The notes below the pieces were generated by a model. It ran no database searches and was not told where the DNA came from. It saw nothing but the letters and a program-made list of their open reading frames with translations. Of a stretch of 64,000 nt of DNA, positions 17,090-25,093 are shown piece after piece. Position 1 is the stretch's first letter. The number at the start of each line of letters is the position of its first letter. The stretch is taken from assembly GCF_025677645.1 (NCBI RefSeq), contig NZ_CP106879.1, forward strand, positions 1,178,001 through 1,242,000, in the 5' to 3' direction. Both the position numbers and the translations under genes were made by a program. Source of the stretch: Curtobacterium poinsettiae (GTDB taxonomy: Bacteria > Actinomycetota > Actinomycetes > Actinomycetales > Microbacteriaceae).

Positions 17090-17958
17090 TCGGGCACCTC
17101 GCTCTCGTTCGTCGGGGTGGTCGGCGGCGTGGTCGGCGTCGTCGGGGGTGTCGGCTCGGCGACCGGCGGGGCGTGCAGCACGGCGATGTCGCCGGAGACC
17201 GAGTTCACCCGCAGGTCGAGCCACTGGCCGGACAGCTCGCCGCCCTGCTTGACGTACGAACCGCGCACCCCGCGGATCTCGGCGTCGTCGAACTGCAGCT
17301 TGCCGGTCGCGGTGTTCACCGTGCACTTGTAGGCGACGCCGTCCGCCAGGCGGACGCTCACCGACCCGGACACCGTGTTGACGCGGGCGGACTCGGGGAC
17401 CTCGTGCAGGTCGAGCACGACGTCGGCCGAGACGCCGTCGGCCTGGAACCGCGGGATCTCGCCGGTGGCCACGACGTCGCCGGAGACGGTGTGCACCGCG
17501 AGCGCGCCGTCGAGGTCGCGGATCGTGGTGGCTCCCGAGACGGCGTTGACCGTGACGTCACCCGCGACGCCGTCGACGACCAGGTCGCCGGACACCGTGT
17601 TGAGCGTCGCCCCGCGGTTCGTGCCGGACAGCAGTGCACCGGCCGAGACGACACCGAGCGTGATGCCGGCGTCGCGGGGGACCAGGATGCTGACGTCGGC
17701 GTGGGCCTTGCCGCGGAAGGACTTCAGGAACCCGATGGGGTCGTCCCACCGGACCTGGGGGTGGTCGACGGTGAGGGTGTCGCCGTCGACCTCGATGAGC
17801 ATCTGCTTGCCGGACACGCTGTGGATCTCGACCCGGGCCGTGGGTTCGTCGTGTGCGACGACGTCCACCTGCCCGCCGACGAGGCCGACACGCACGGTGC
17901 GCACGATGCCGGTGTCGATGACCTTGGGCTCGTCGACGAGCCACTTCTCCTGCGCCAT
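17086..17958 (-). CDS. DUF4097 family beta-helix-like protein
   Basis: A 290-residue protein made of repeated short beta units with recurring VNTVSGDV, VHTVSGDVV and VNSVSGDIAV motifs, the hallmark of DUF4097 (adhesin-like beta-solenoid). No signal peptide or membrane helix is seen, so it is probably cytoplasmic. The C-terminus is a Pro/Thr-rich tail (PTPPTTPTTPPTTPT). The ATG at 17958 has AGGAGG about 5 bases upstream. It is the first gene of the operon with padR. Function is not established; envelope stress sensing has been suggested for relatives. Confidence 0.86.
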   Translation of the reverse strand: MAQEKWLVDEPKVIDTGIVRTVRVGLVGGQVDVVAHDEPTARVEIHSVSGKQMLIEVDGDTLTVDHPQVRWDDPIGFLKSFRGKAHADVSILVPRDAGITLGVVSAGALLSGTNRGATLNTVSGDLVVDGVAGDVTVNAVSGATTIRDLDGALAVHTVSGDVVATGEIPRFQADGVSADVVLDLHEVPESARVNTVSGSVSVRLADGVAYKCTVNTATGKLQFDDAEIRGVRGSYVKQGGELSGQWLDLRVNSVSGDIAVLHAPPVAEPTPPTTPTTPPTTPTNESEVPE

Positions 17959-17974
17959 GTTGCCTCCTGGAACT

Positions 17975-18014
17975 CGCGATGTATCGCGTCTGTGCTGATC
18001 ACGCTATATCGCGT
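17975..18014 (-). promoter_or_regulatory. Two related palindromes before the DUF4097-padR operon (likely PadR operator)
   Basis: CGCGAT GT ATCGCG (17975-17988) and ACGCTATATCGCGT (18001-18014) are 14-bp palindromes of related sequence; their centres are 26 bp apart. They lie just upstream of the ribosome site of the operon in an otherwise GC-only context. PadR proteins bind such AT-cored dyads, so autorepression is the simplest reading. Confidence 0.6.
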
Positions 18015-18043
18015 TCCGCGCCGCCGCAAGGGGTCGCGCGGGA

Positions 18044-18098
18044 TCGTGAGCAGGAATGGTCGGGTCGGGGTCGTGGACCCGACCGTTCCTGCTCACGA
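18044..18098. repeat. 55-bp palindromic element (family B), copy 1
   Basis: Left arm 18044-18066, 9-base loop, right arm 18076-18098, 23 bp each with one G-T wobble; the arm core is GAGCAGGAATGGTCGGGTC. A second copy with the same lengths is at 29574-29628. The right arm contains the TCG-TGA end of the yczE-like gene, so the element forms its 3' end and probably its terminator. Confidence 0.78.
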
Positions 18099-18776
18099 AG
18101 CGGGCGTGTCGGGGGTGGGGCGGGCCTCCCGGGCCGGTGCGGCGACGCTCGGAGCGGGCGCTGCTGCCGTGCGCTCGGGGCTCCACGGGAACCGGCGGAA
18201 GTGCGGCATGAGCGGCTGGACCATCGGGCCGATCGCGAAGGCGGCGACGACGGTGCCGGCGCCGACGTTCCCGCCGAGGACCCAGCCCACGATGACGACC
18301 GACACCTCGACCAGGGTGCGCGCGAGCCAGAGTGGCCAGCCGAAGCGCTCGTGCAGCCCGACCATCAGGCCGTCACGCGCGCCGGTGCCGAACCCCGCTC
18401 CGATGTAGAACGCCGTCGCGACGGCGAGCAGCGCCAGGCCCGCGGCGAACAGGGCGATCCGGGCGAGCAGTCCGGACGGCTCCGGCATGAGCCAGAGCAC
18501 CAGGTCGGCGCTCGGCCCGATCGCCAGGGCGTTCAGCAGCGTCCCGATGCCCGGCTTCTGGCGCAGCGGGATCCACAGCAGCAGGATGACGCCGCTCGAC
18601 ACCACCGTGATGACGCCGAACGACCACGGCACGACGTTCTCGAGCCCCTGGGTCAGCACGGTCCACGAACTCACACCGACCACCGCGCGGACCTGCAGTG
18701 CGGTCGAGGCGCCGTAGAGGAACAGTCCGACGAGGAGCTGGACGAAGCGCAGGGTGCGGGCGGTGCGGCGGGGCAT
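18093..18776 (-). CDS. YczE/YyaS/YitT-type integral membrane protein
   Basis: A 227-residue protein with about five membrane helices: VQLLVGLFLYGASTALQV, FGVITVVSSGVILLLW, LLARIALFAAGLALLAVATAF and the AGTVVAAFAIGP region. GLGTGxxD-like residues appear as GAGFGTGARDGLMVG, the conserved loop of the YczE group. The tail of about 35 residues is Pro/Ala-rich. The gene is divergent from a MocR-type regulator with a shared operator, the known YczR-YczE arrangement. Its transported substrate is unknown. The stop codon lies inside a 55-bp palindrome. Confidence 0.85.
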   Translation of the reverse strand: MPRRTARTLRFVQLLVGLFLYGASTALQVRAVVGVSSWTVLTQGLENVVPWSFGVITVVSSGVILLLWIPLRQKPGIGTLLNALAIGPSADLVLWLMPEPSGLLARIALFAAGLALLAVATAFYIGAGFGTGARDGLMVGLHERFGWPLWLARTLVEVSVVIVGWVLGGNVGAGTVVAAFAIGPMVQPLMPHFRRFPWSPERTAAAPAPSVAAPAREARPTPDTPAS

Positions 18777-18794
18777 GTGGCCATCGTCCCGACA

Positions 18795-18821
18795 GATTGG
18801 CCTGCTGGTCGAGAGCCAATC
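18795..18821. promoter_or_regulatory. Divergent operator, likely YczR site
   Basis: GATTGGC (18795-18801) and GCCAATC (18815-18821) form a perfect 7-bp inverted repeat with centres 20 bp apart, in the 61-base gap between the yczE-like and yczR-like genes. Two half-sites on the same DNA face fit a MocR dimer. TACCGT (18826-18831), 6 bases before the GTG at 18838, is the probable -10 box of the regulator gene. Confidence 0.65.
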
Positions 18822-18837
18822 GCGCTACCGTGGACCC

Positions 18838-20289
18838 GTGCCCCCTGTCCTGATCAGTGCCCGTGCCGCCTCCCACCTGCTGACCGACTGGCGCGCCGGC
18901 ACCGACGCGCCCGCGTACGAGGCGCTCGCCGACGCCCTCCGGGTCCTCGTCATCGACGGGCGGGTCGCCCAGGGTGTCCGGCTGCCGGCCGAGCGCGGCC
19001 TGGCCGCGGCCCTCGGCGTCTCGCGCACCACCGTCGCGAACGCCTACGCCCGGCTGCGCTCCGACGGCTTCCTGGTGTCCGTCCGTGGCTCCGGCAGCGT
19101 GGTCCACCTGCCCCGTGACCTGGTCGGCCGGCCCGACCCCGAACGCCTGGGCGGGGTCGTCGAGGGGGACCTGCTCGACCTGCGCAAGGCGGCCCTGCAC
19201 GCGGCCCCCGGCATCGACGAGGCGGTCGAGCGGGCGGTCCGGCACGTCCCGGCGGCGCTCGCCGGGATCGGCTACGACACCGTCGGCGACCCCGGCCTCC
19301 GCGCCGCGATCGCCGCGCGCTACACCGAGCGCGGACTGCCGACCGAGCCCACCCAGGTCATCGTCACGATCGGCGCGCAGCACGCGATCGCCCTGCTCGC
19401 GCGGGTGCTCGTCCGCCGCGGCGACGCCGTGCTCGTCGAGTCCCCGACCTACCCGCACGCGCACGAGGCCTTCCGCGAGGTCGGCGGCCGCCTGGTCGGC
19501 GTCCCCGTCGACGCGCGGACGGGGTGGGACGCCGCCGCGCTCGAGACGACGCTGCGTCGCACCGCGCCCTCCGTCGCGTACGTCATGCCCGAGCTCCACA
19601 ACCCGACCGGTGCGACCATGTCCGCGTCGACCCGCCAGCTCCTGCTGTCGGTCGCGTCCTCGGTCGGCACGATCGTCATCGCGGACGAGACGATGGGGGA
19701 GCTCCGGATCGACGGATCGCCGTCACCGCCCTTGGCGTCGGCGGACCCGTCGGGGGCATCGGTCGTGATGATCGGTTCCGCCGCGAAGGTGTTCTGGGGC
19801 GGGCTGCGGATTGGCTGGATCCGCGCCGACCCGGCGCTGCTGCAGCGGCTGCTGCTCGCCCGCCCGACGGGCGACCTCGGCACCCCCGTGCTCGACCAGC
19901 TGGTCGTGCGCGAGCTGGTCCCGCGGACGGCGGCCGTCCTGGAGGCGCGGCGTGCGTCCCTGCGCGAAGGTCGCGACGCGGTCGTGGGGGCGCTCCGGGC
20001 GCGGCTCCCGGAGTGGGACGTCCCGGCACCGGCGGGCGGGTTGACGACGTGGGTGGGTCTCGGTCGGCCGGTGTCGAGCGCGCTCGTGCTCGCCACGCGG
20101 GCCGAGGGCGTGGTGCTGGCCTCGGGCGGGGTGTTCGGGCCGGACGGCGGGTTCGAGCGGTTCCTGCGGGTGCCGTTCACGATGGCCCCGGCCGACCGGG
20201 GGCGGTTGGTCGACGTGCTGTCGCGGTCGTGGGAACGGGTGGGCGGCGAGTCGAGCGGCGTGCGGGGGTCGTTGGCGGCGGTGGTCTGA
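18838..20289 (+). CDS. MocR/GntR-type regulator with aminotransferase domain (YczR-like)
   Basis: A 483-residue fusion. Residues about 25-100 are a GntR winged helix (YEALADALRVLVIDGRVAQGVRLPAERGLAAALGVSRTTVANAYARLRSDGFL). The rest is a fold-type I aminotransferase-like domain with VIVTIGAQHAIALLARVL, VESPTYPHAHEAF, YVMPELHNPTGATMS, IADETMGEL and SAAKVFWGGLRIGW, where the Lys in SAAKVFWGG is the expected PLP anchor. MocR proteins bind PLP or its adducts to control nearby genes; here the divergent yczE-like gene is the target. The GTG at 18838 follows a leaderless TACCGT box. Confidence 0.88.
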   Translation: MPPVLISARAASHLLTDWRAGTDAPAYEALADALRVLVIDGRVAQGVRLPAERGLAAALGVSRTTVANAYARLRSDGFLVSVRGSGSVVHLPRDLVGRPDPERLGGVVEGDLLDLRKAALHAAPGIDEAVERAVRHVPAALAGIGYDTVGDPGLRAAIAARYTERGLPTEPTQVIVTIGAQHAIALLARVLVRRGDAVLVESPTYPHAHEAFREVGGRLVGVPVDARTGWDAAALETTLRRTAPSVAYVMPELHNPTGATMSASTRQLLLSVASSVGTIVIADETMGELRIDGSPSPPLASADPSGASVVMIGSAAKVFWGGLRIGWIRADPALLQRLLLARPTGDLGTPVLDQLVVRELVPRTAAVLEARRASLREGRDAVVGALRARLPEWDVPAPAGGLTTWVGLGRPVSSALVLATRAEGVVLASGGVFGPDGGFERFLRVPFTMAPADRGRLVDVLSRSWERVGGESSGVRGSLAAVV

Positions 20290-20376
20290 GAGGTCATCCT
20301 CCGGGGTGAGGTCCGGTCGGGGGTTCTCGCTCCTCGGGGTGATGCGGCGTCGGTGGGATCCGGCGAGGCTGGTGCC

Positions 20377-21051
20377 ATGAACGCCACCCTGTCCGCCGGA
20401 ACCCCCTCGGCTGTGCCGACGCCCGTCGATCCGCCCGCGGCGGTCCCCGCCGTGGTGCGGGTCACCATCGCGCTGAGCGGGGCGTTCCTGGCGGGCGTCC
20501 TGACCTCGTTCGGGCAGGCGGTGCCCGCTCTCGCCGCCGTGTCGAACTCGGCCGGACCGTGGTTCCTCGTCGCCGCGCTGCTGTGCCTGGTGGCCGGAGT
20601 ACGAGGGGGCCGGGTCGCCCTGCCGCTGGCGATGGTGCTCGGCGTCGTGCTCCTCGAGCTCATGCACGTCGGGTACTGGGCCGCGACGGTCCTGCGCGGG
20701 TTCCCCGACGTGCTGTCGATCACGAACCCCTGGGTGCTGCTCGGGGTGCCGGCCGGGCTGCTGGCCGGAGCGGCCGCCGTGGCGGTGCGGTCCCGCGATG
20801 CCCGGTGGCGAGCGGGGGCGCTCGGTGTGACGGCCGCGGTGCTCGTCGGGGAGGGGATCCGCGGGCTGCTGCAGGTCGCCGTGACGACGGGGCACGTCAC
20901 CTGGGTCGTCGAGATCGTCGTCGGGGTGGCGCTCCTGGGCATCGGGGTGCTCGGCACACGGTCGCCCGTGGGGCGCGTGGTGGCGCTCGGCACCGGGGTG
21001 GTCGGGACCGTCGCGGTGCTCGGGGCGTACCTGGTGCTCGGCGGCTCCTGA
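20377..21051 (+). CDS. Multi-pass membrane protein, function unknown
   Basis: A 224-residue protein with about six hydrophobic segments, including VRVTIALSGAFLAGVLTSFGQAV, WFLVAALLCLVAGVRG, VALPLAMVLGVVLLELMHVGYWA and TWVVEIVVGVALLGIGVLG. It resembles small actinobacterial membrane proteins of the DUF6518 kind, but this is a weak recollection. No transport motif is visible. The ATG at 20377 has GAGG 8 bases upstream and GAGGCT 6 bases upstream, so either a leadered or a leaderless start is possible; an in-frame GTG at 20353 is less likely. Confidence 0.65.
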   Translation: MNATLSAGTPSAVPTPVDPPAAVPAVVRVTIALSGAFLAGVLTSFGQAVPALAAVSNSAGPWFLVAALLCLVAGVRGGRVALPLAMVLGVVLLELMHVGYWAATVLRGFPDVLSITNPWVLLGVPAGLLAGAAAVAVRSRDARWRAGALGVTAAVLVGEGIRGLLQVAVTTGHVTWVVEIVVGVALLGIGVLGTRSPVGRVVALGTGVVGTVAVLGAYLVLGGS

Positions 21052-21055
21052 TCCG

Positions 21056-21115
21056 TCGGTCCTGATCAGACGGCGGGCCCTGGTCCCTCGGTCCTGATCC
21101 GACGGCGGGTTCTGG
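21056..21115. repeat. Two direct repeats of 28 bp at 32-bp spacing
   Basis: Units 21056-21083 and 21088-21115 share TCGGTCCTGATC and GACGGCGGG and differ at only a few positions. They lie between the membrane protein gene and the RND gene. A role is not apparent; a duplicated regulatory site for the RND gene is possible. Confidence 0.6.
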
Positions 21116-21160
21116 CTGCCAGCCGAGCGTTCGTCGGTCGGTCCTGCGAGGATCGATGAC

Positions 21161-24100
21161 GTGCACCTCCTCTCGGTCTTCAGCCTGCGCAACCGGGCCC
21201 TCATCGCGCTCGTCACGATCGTGGTCGCGGTCTTCGGCGGCATCGCGCTCTCGAGCCTCAAGCAGGAGCTGATCCCCAGTGTCGAGTTCCCGCAGGTCGC
21301 GATCGTCAGCGCGTACCCCGGAGCCACGCCGGAGGTCGTGTCGAACGACGTCTCGACCAAGATCGAGCAGGCGATCCAGGTCGTCCCGGACCTCGAGTCG
21401 ACCAGTGCGACGTCGTCGACCGGGCAGAGCGTGGTGTCGGCGTCGTTCCAGTACGGATCGAACCTGGCCAGCGCCGAGGACAAGATCCAGACCGCGGTGA
21501 ACGCGCTGTCGCTGCCCGACTCGGTGCAGACGCAGATCGTCACCGGTTCCTTCGACGACCTGCCGGTGCTGCAGGTCGCCGTGTCGGCGTCCGGCAACCA
21601 GGAGCAGCTCGTCGACCGGCTGCAGGCCTCGGCGATCCCCGACCTCGAGAAGCTCGACGGTGTTCGGCAGGCGGACGTCTTCGGCAACCCGGGACGACGG
21701 GTCGTCATCACGCCGGACCCGGACGAGCTCGCCGCGCGCGGCCTGAGCCAGACCGCGATCTCGGACGCGCTCGACGACAACGGCACCCTGATCCCCGGCG
21801 GCACGATCACCGAGGACGGCTCGACCCTGTCGGTGCAGACGGGCGAGCGGATCGCTTCGCTCAAGGACATCCGCGCCCTGCCGCTGACGAGCTCGTCGAG
21901 TTCGTCGGGGTCGGACGGGTCCGGGTCGGGTGTCGCCGGTGCCGACGGGACTGCGACGTCCGGTGACGGCACGGCTCCGGGTGCCACCGGCACGGGGGCG
22001 ACCGGCACGGGGGCGACCGGCACGGGGGCGACCGGCGCCGGTGCGGCCGGGACCGGCACGGGTGCGGCCGGTGCCGCGCCCTCGGGAGACGCCGCGACGG
22101 ACGGGTCGACGACCGCGGCCACGGCGACGGACACCACCCTGGGCGACGTCGCGAAGGTCGCCATCACCGAGTCGCCGCGCACCTCCATCAGCCGTGTGGA
22201 CGGGCGGCAGGCGCTGACGATCTCGATCACGAAGACGCAGGAAGCGAACACCGTCGACGTCTCGAACACCGTCCGCGACGCCCTGCCCGGGATCGAGGAC
22301 AAGATCGAGGGCGACCCCCGCTTCACCGTCGTCTTCGACCAGGCGCCCTACATCCAGCAGTCGATCGACTCCCTGGCCGAGGAGGGCCTGCTCGGGCTCG
22401 CCTTCGCGGTGCTCGTCATCCTGGTGTTCCTGCTGTCGTGGCGCTCCACGCTCGTCACCGCGATCTCCATCCCGACGTCGGTGCTCCTCGCCGCGATCGG
22501 CATGCGTGCTGCCGGGTACACGCTCAACATCATCACGCTGGCCGCCCTCACGATCGCGATCGGCCGCGTGGTCGACGACTCGATCGTCGTCATCGAGAAC
22601 ATCAAGCGGCACATGCTCCCTGGTGTCGACCGCGGCCAGGCCGTGCGGGACGCCGTTCGCGAGGTGGCCGGTGCCGTCACCGCCTCGACCCTGACCACCG
22701 TCGCGGTGTTCCTGCCGGTCGCCTTCGTCGCCGAACTCGTGGGGGAGCTGTTCCGACCGTTCGCCGTGACGGTCACCCTGGCGCTCGTCGCGTCGCTGTT
22801 CGTCTCGCTCACGATCGTGCCGGTGCTGGCGTACTGGTGGCTGCGCCCGCCGAAGGCGAAGCCGGGCGACGCGACGGTGGCAGCGGATGCAGGGGTGGAC
22901 GCCGCGCCGTCGGCTGCCGATGCCGACCGCGATCGCAACCGCGATCGCGATCGGGATCGCTCCGAGGGTGCGCTCGCCTCCGCCGCGGACCTGCACGACG
23001 CCGACCGGGTCGACCGCCTGCGCCGTGTCTACCTGCCGGTGCTCCGTTGGGTCGTCCGCAAGCCGGTCGTCGTCATCCTGCTCGCCGTGATCGTGCTCGG
23101 CGGCACGGCCGCCACGCTGCCGTTCGTCACCACGAACTACCTCGGCGACTCGGGGCAGAACACGTTCACGGTCACGCAGGACCTGAAGGCCGGTTCGAGC
23201 CTCGCCGTCCAGTCCGAGTCCGCACGCAAGGTCGAGCGGGCACTGCAGGACGTCGACGGCGTCGAGACCGTGCAGACCACCATCGGCACGAGCGGCCAGT
23301 CGATCCAGGCGGCGTTCGGCGGGGGCGGCAGCGCCTCGGTGCAGTACGCCGTGACGACCGACGCCGAGGCCGACCAGCCGACGATCCAGGCCGACGCCCG
23401 GAAGTCGATCGGGGCGATCGAGGACGTCGGCGAGGTCACCATCGCGTCCTCCGGCGGAGGGTTCGGTGGCAGCAGCGACATCGAGGTGGACGTCACCGCG
23501 CCCACCCAGTCGCAGCTCGAGACGGCGTCGCGCCAGGTGCTGCAGACCATGCAGTCGGTCCCGGACACCACGGGCGCCACGAGCAACCTGTCCGCCGCGG
23601 AGCCGTTCCTCGCCGTCCGGGTCGACCGCCAGAAGGCCGCGTCACTCGGCCTGACCGAGACCCAGGTGGGTGGCCTCGTCGCCGCAGCGGTCTCGCCGCG
23701 GGACACCGGCAGCATCGAGATCGACGACGCGACGCTCGACGTCTACATCGCCGACCCGGAGCCGCCGACGACCATCGCCGCACTCCGTGCCCTCGACGTG
23801 CCGACGAGCACCGGCACGGTCCCGCTGTCCGACGTCGCCACGGTCGAGGAGTCCGAGGGCCCCACCACCGTCACCACGACGAACGCGGCCCGTACCGCCA
23901 CGATCACCGTGACGCCGGACGCGACGAACCTCGGTGCGGCCGTGCAGTCCGTCACGACCGCCGTCGACGAGCTCGACCTGCCGAAGGGGGCGACCGCCTC
24001 GATCGGTGGCGTCGCCGCCAGCCAGTCGTCGGCGTTCTCGCAGCTCGGGCTCGCGGTGCTGGTCGCCGTGCTGATCGTCTACGTGATCATGGTCGCGACG

Positions 24101-24658
24101 TTCCGGAGCCTGCTCCAGCCGCTGCTGCTGCTCGTGTCGGTGCCGTTCGCGGCGACGGGCGCGATCCTGCTGCAGATCGCCTCGGGCGTCCCGATCGGCG
24201 TCGCGTCGCTGATCGGGCTGCTCATGCTCGTCGGCATCGTCGTGACGAACGCGATCGTGCTCATCGACCTCGTCAACCAGTACCGACGGCGCGGGTTGCG
24301 GGTGCGCGAGGCCCTGATCGAGGGGGCCACCCGACGCCTCCGTCCGATCCTGATGACGGCGATGGCGACGATCTTCGCGCTGCTGCCGATGGCGATCGGG
24401 CTGACCGGCAAGTCCGGCTTCATCTCGCAGCCGCTGGCACTGGTCGTGATCGGTGGCCTGGTGTCCTCGACGCTGCTGACGCTCGTGGTGCTGCCAGCGC
24501 TGTACTTCGTGGTCGAGCGGGCTCGCGAACGCAACGACGACCGGATCGCCGCGGGGAAGACCCGCAAACAGGCGCGCGCTGAGCGACGCCAGGAACGCGC
24601 GGAGCTCCGGCAGGAACGACAGCGGCGACGGGCGGCGCGATCCGGCGGCGCTGCCTAG
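21161..24658 (+). CDS. RND-family efflux permease (AcrB/HAE1-like)
   Basis: A 1165-residue pump. TM1 (NRALIALVTIVVAVFGGIAL) is followed by a large extracytoplasmic porter domain (NDVSTKIEQAIQVVPDLES, SGLD-like region), TM2-6 with GRVVDDSIVVIENIKRHM (proton-relay Asp pair near residue 472), a second porter half and TM8-12 (VGIVVTNAIVLIDLVNQYRRRGLRVREALIEGA). Two low-complexity insertions stand out: Gly/Ala/Thr repeats at about residues 245-325 and an Asp/Arg run near 585-600. No membrane fusion protein or outer channel is next to it, as expected in a Gram-positive. The GTG start at 21161 follows GAGGAT by 7 bases. The stop overlaps the next gene's stop in CTAG. Confidence 0.9.
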   Translation: MHLLSVFSLRNRALIALVTIVVAVFGGIALSSLKQELIPSVEFPQVAIVSAYPGATPEVVSNDVSTKIEQAIQVVPDLESTSATSSTGQSVVSASFQYGSNLASAEDKIQTAVNALSLPDSVQTQIVTGSFDDLPVLQVAVSASGNQEQLVDRLQASAIPDLEKLDGVRQADVFGNPGRRVVITPDPDELAARGLSQTAISDALDDNGTLIPGGTITEDGSTLSVQTGERIASLKDIRALPLTSSSSSSGSDGSGSGVAGADGTATSGDGTAPGATGTGATGTGATGTGATGAGAAGTGTGAAGAAPSGDAATDGSTTAATATDTTLGDVAKVAITESPRTSISRVDGRQALTISITKTQEANTVDVSNTVRDALPGIEDKIEGDPRFTVVFDQAPYIQQSIDSLAEEGLLGLAFAVLVILVFLLSWRSTLVTAISIPTSVLLAAIGMRAAGYTLNIITLAALTIAIGRVVDDSIVVIENIKRHMLPGVDRGQAVRDAVREVAGAVTASTLTTVAVFLPVAFVAELVGELFRPFAVTVTLALVASLFVSLTIVPVLAYWWLRPPKAKPGDATVAADAGVDAAPSAADADRDRNRDRDRDRSEGALASAADLHDADRVDRLRRVYLPVLRWVVRKPVVVILLAVIVLGGTAATLPFVTTNYLGDSGQNTFTVTQDLKAGSSLAVQSESARKVERALQDVDGVETVQTTIGTSGQSIQAAFGGGGSASVQYAVTTDAEADQPTIQADARKSIGAIEDVGEVTIASSGGGFGGSSDIEVDVTAPTQSQLETASRQVLQTMQSVPDTTGATSNLSAAEPFLAVRVDRQKAASLGLTETQVGGLVAAAVSPRDTGSIEIDDATLDVYIADPEPPTTIAALRALDVPTSTGTVPLSDVATVEESEGPTTVTTTNAARTATITVTPDATNLGAAVQSVTTAVDELDLPKGATASIGGVAASQSSAFSQLGLAVLVAVLIVYVIMVATFRSLLQPLLLLVSVPFAATGAILLQIASGVPIGVASLIGLLMLVGIVVTNAIVLIDLVNQYRRRGLRVREALIEGATRRLRPILMTAMATIFALLPMAIGLTGKSGFISQPLALVVIGGLVSSTLLTLVVLPALYFVVERARERNDDRIAAGKTRKQARAERRQERAELRQERQRRRAARSGGAA

Positions 24659-24951
24659 CGGCGGTACTCGGCGTCGATCGCGGCGAGGGGCGAGACGACG
24701 ACGCGCTCGGGTCGCTCTTCGCGCTCGACGGCCCGGAACCACGACACCAGCACAAGGGTCAGTGTCACGAGGAACACCACGGCGGCGCACTGCGACACGA
24801 CGGCCAGCTGCCCGGTGACCGAGGCGTACCCGCCGAAGGCCACCGCTGCGACGAACGACAGCCCGAGCAGCAGCTCCCCGAACGTCTGCAGCGCCGGGCG
24901 GTCCCAGCGGGTCGCAGCGGCGCGGGCAGGGCGGGTCGAGGTGTCGGTCAC
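24655..24951 (-). CDS. Small two-helix membrane protein
   Basis: A 98-residue protein. A basic N-terminus (about 25 residues) is followed by two membrane helices, TFGELLLGLSFVAAVAFGGYA and QCAAVVFLVTLTLVLVSWFRA, then a charged cytoplasmic tail EREERPERVV. No family is recognised. The start is GTG at 24949-24951. It is convergent with the RND gene, the two TAG stop codons sharing CTAG (24655-24658), so the two genes leave no room for a terminator between them and antisense read-through is likely. Confidence 0.65.
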   Translation of the reverse strand: MTDTSTRPARAAATRWDRPALQTFGELLLGLSFVAAVAFGGYASVTGQLAVVSQCAAVVFLVTLTLVLVSWFRAVEREERPERVVVSPLAAIDAEYRR

Positions 24952-24995
24952 CCCCGAAGTCTGCGGCCGGGGGCTCGGCAGCGGCAGTCCCGACT

Positions 24996-25014
24996 CCGGG
25001 TGGCACCCACCCGG
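24996..25014. terminator. Short GC hairpin in a 142-bp gap
   Basis: CCGGGTGG (24996-25003) pairs with CCACCCGG (25007-25014) around a 3-base loop. It lies upstream of the small membrane protein gene and downstream of the esterase gene, both on the minus strand, and could terminate the esterase transcript. A run of GCCGGC units follows at about 25032-25049. Confidence 0.4.
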
Positions 25015-25093
25015 GGCACGCGGTCGGTCGCCGGCGCCGGCGCCGGCAGCCTGTCGGCCGATCGCGCTGCCAGCCCGTCGAGCGACCGTGCGG

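Noticed and set aside
21161..24658. MmpL-type lipid exporter instead of an AcrB-like pump
   Set aside because: The protein has two large porter halves and the GRVVDDSIVVIEN motif of the HAE group, not the MmpL layout.
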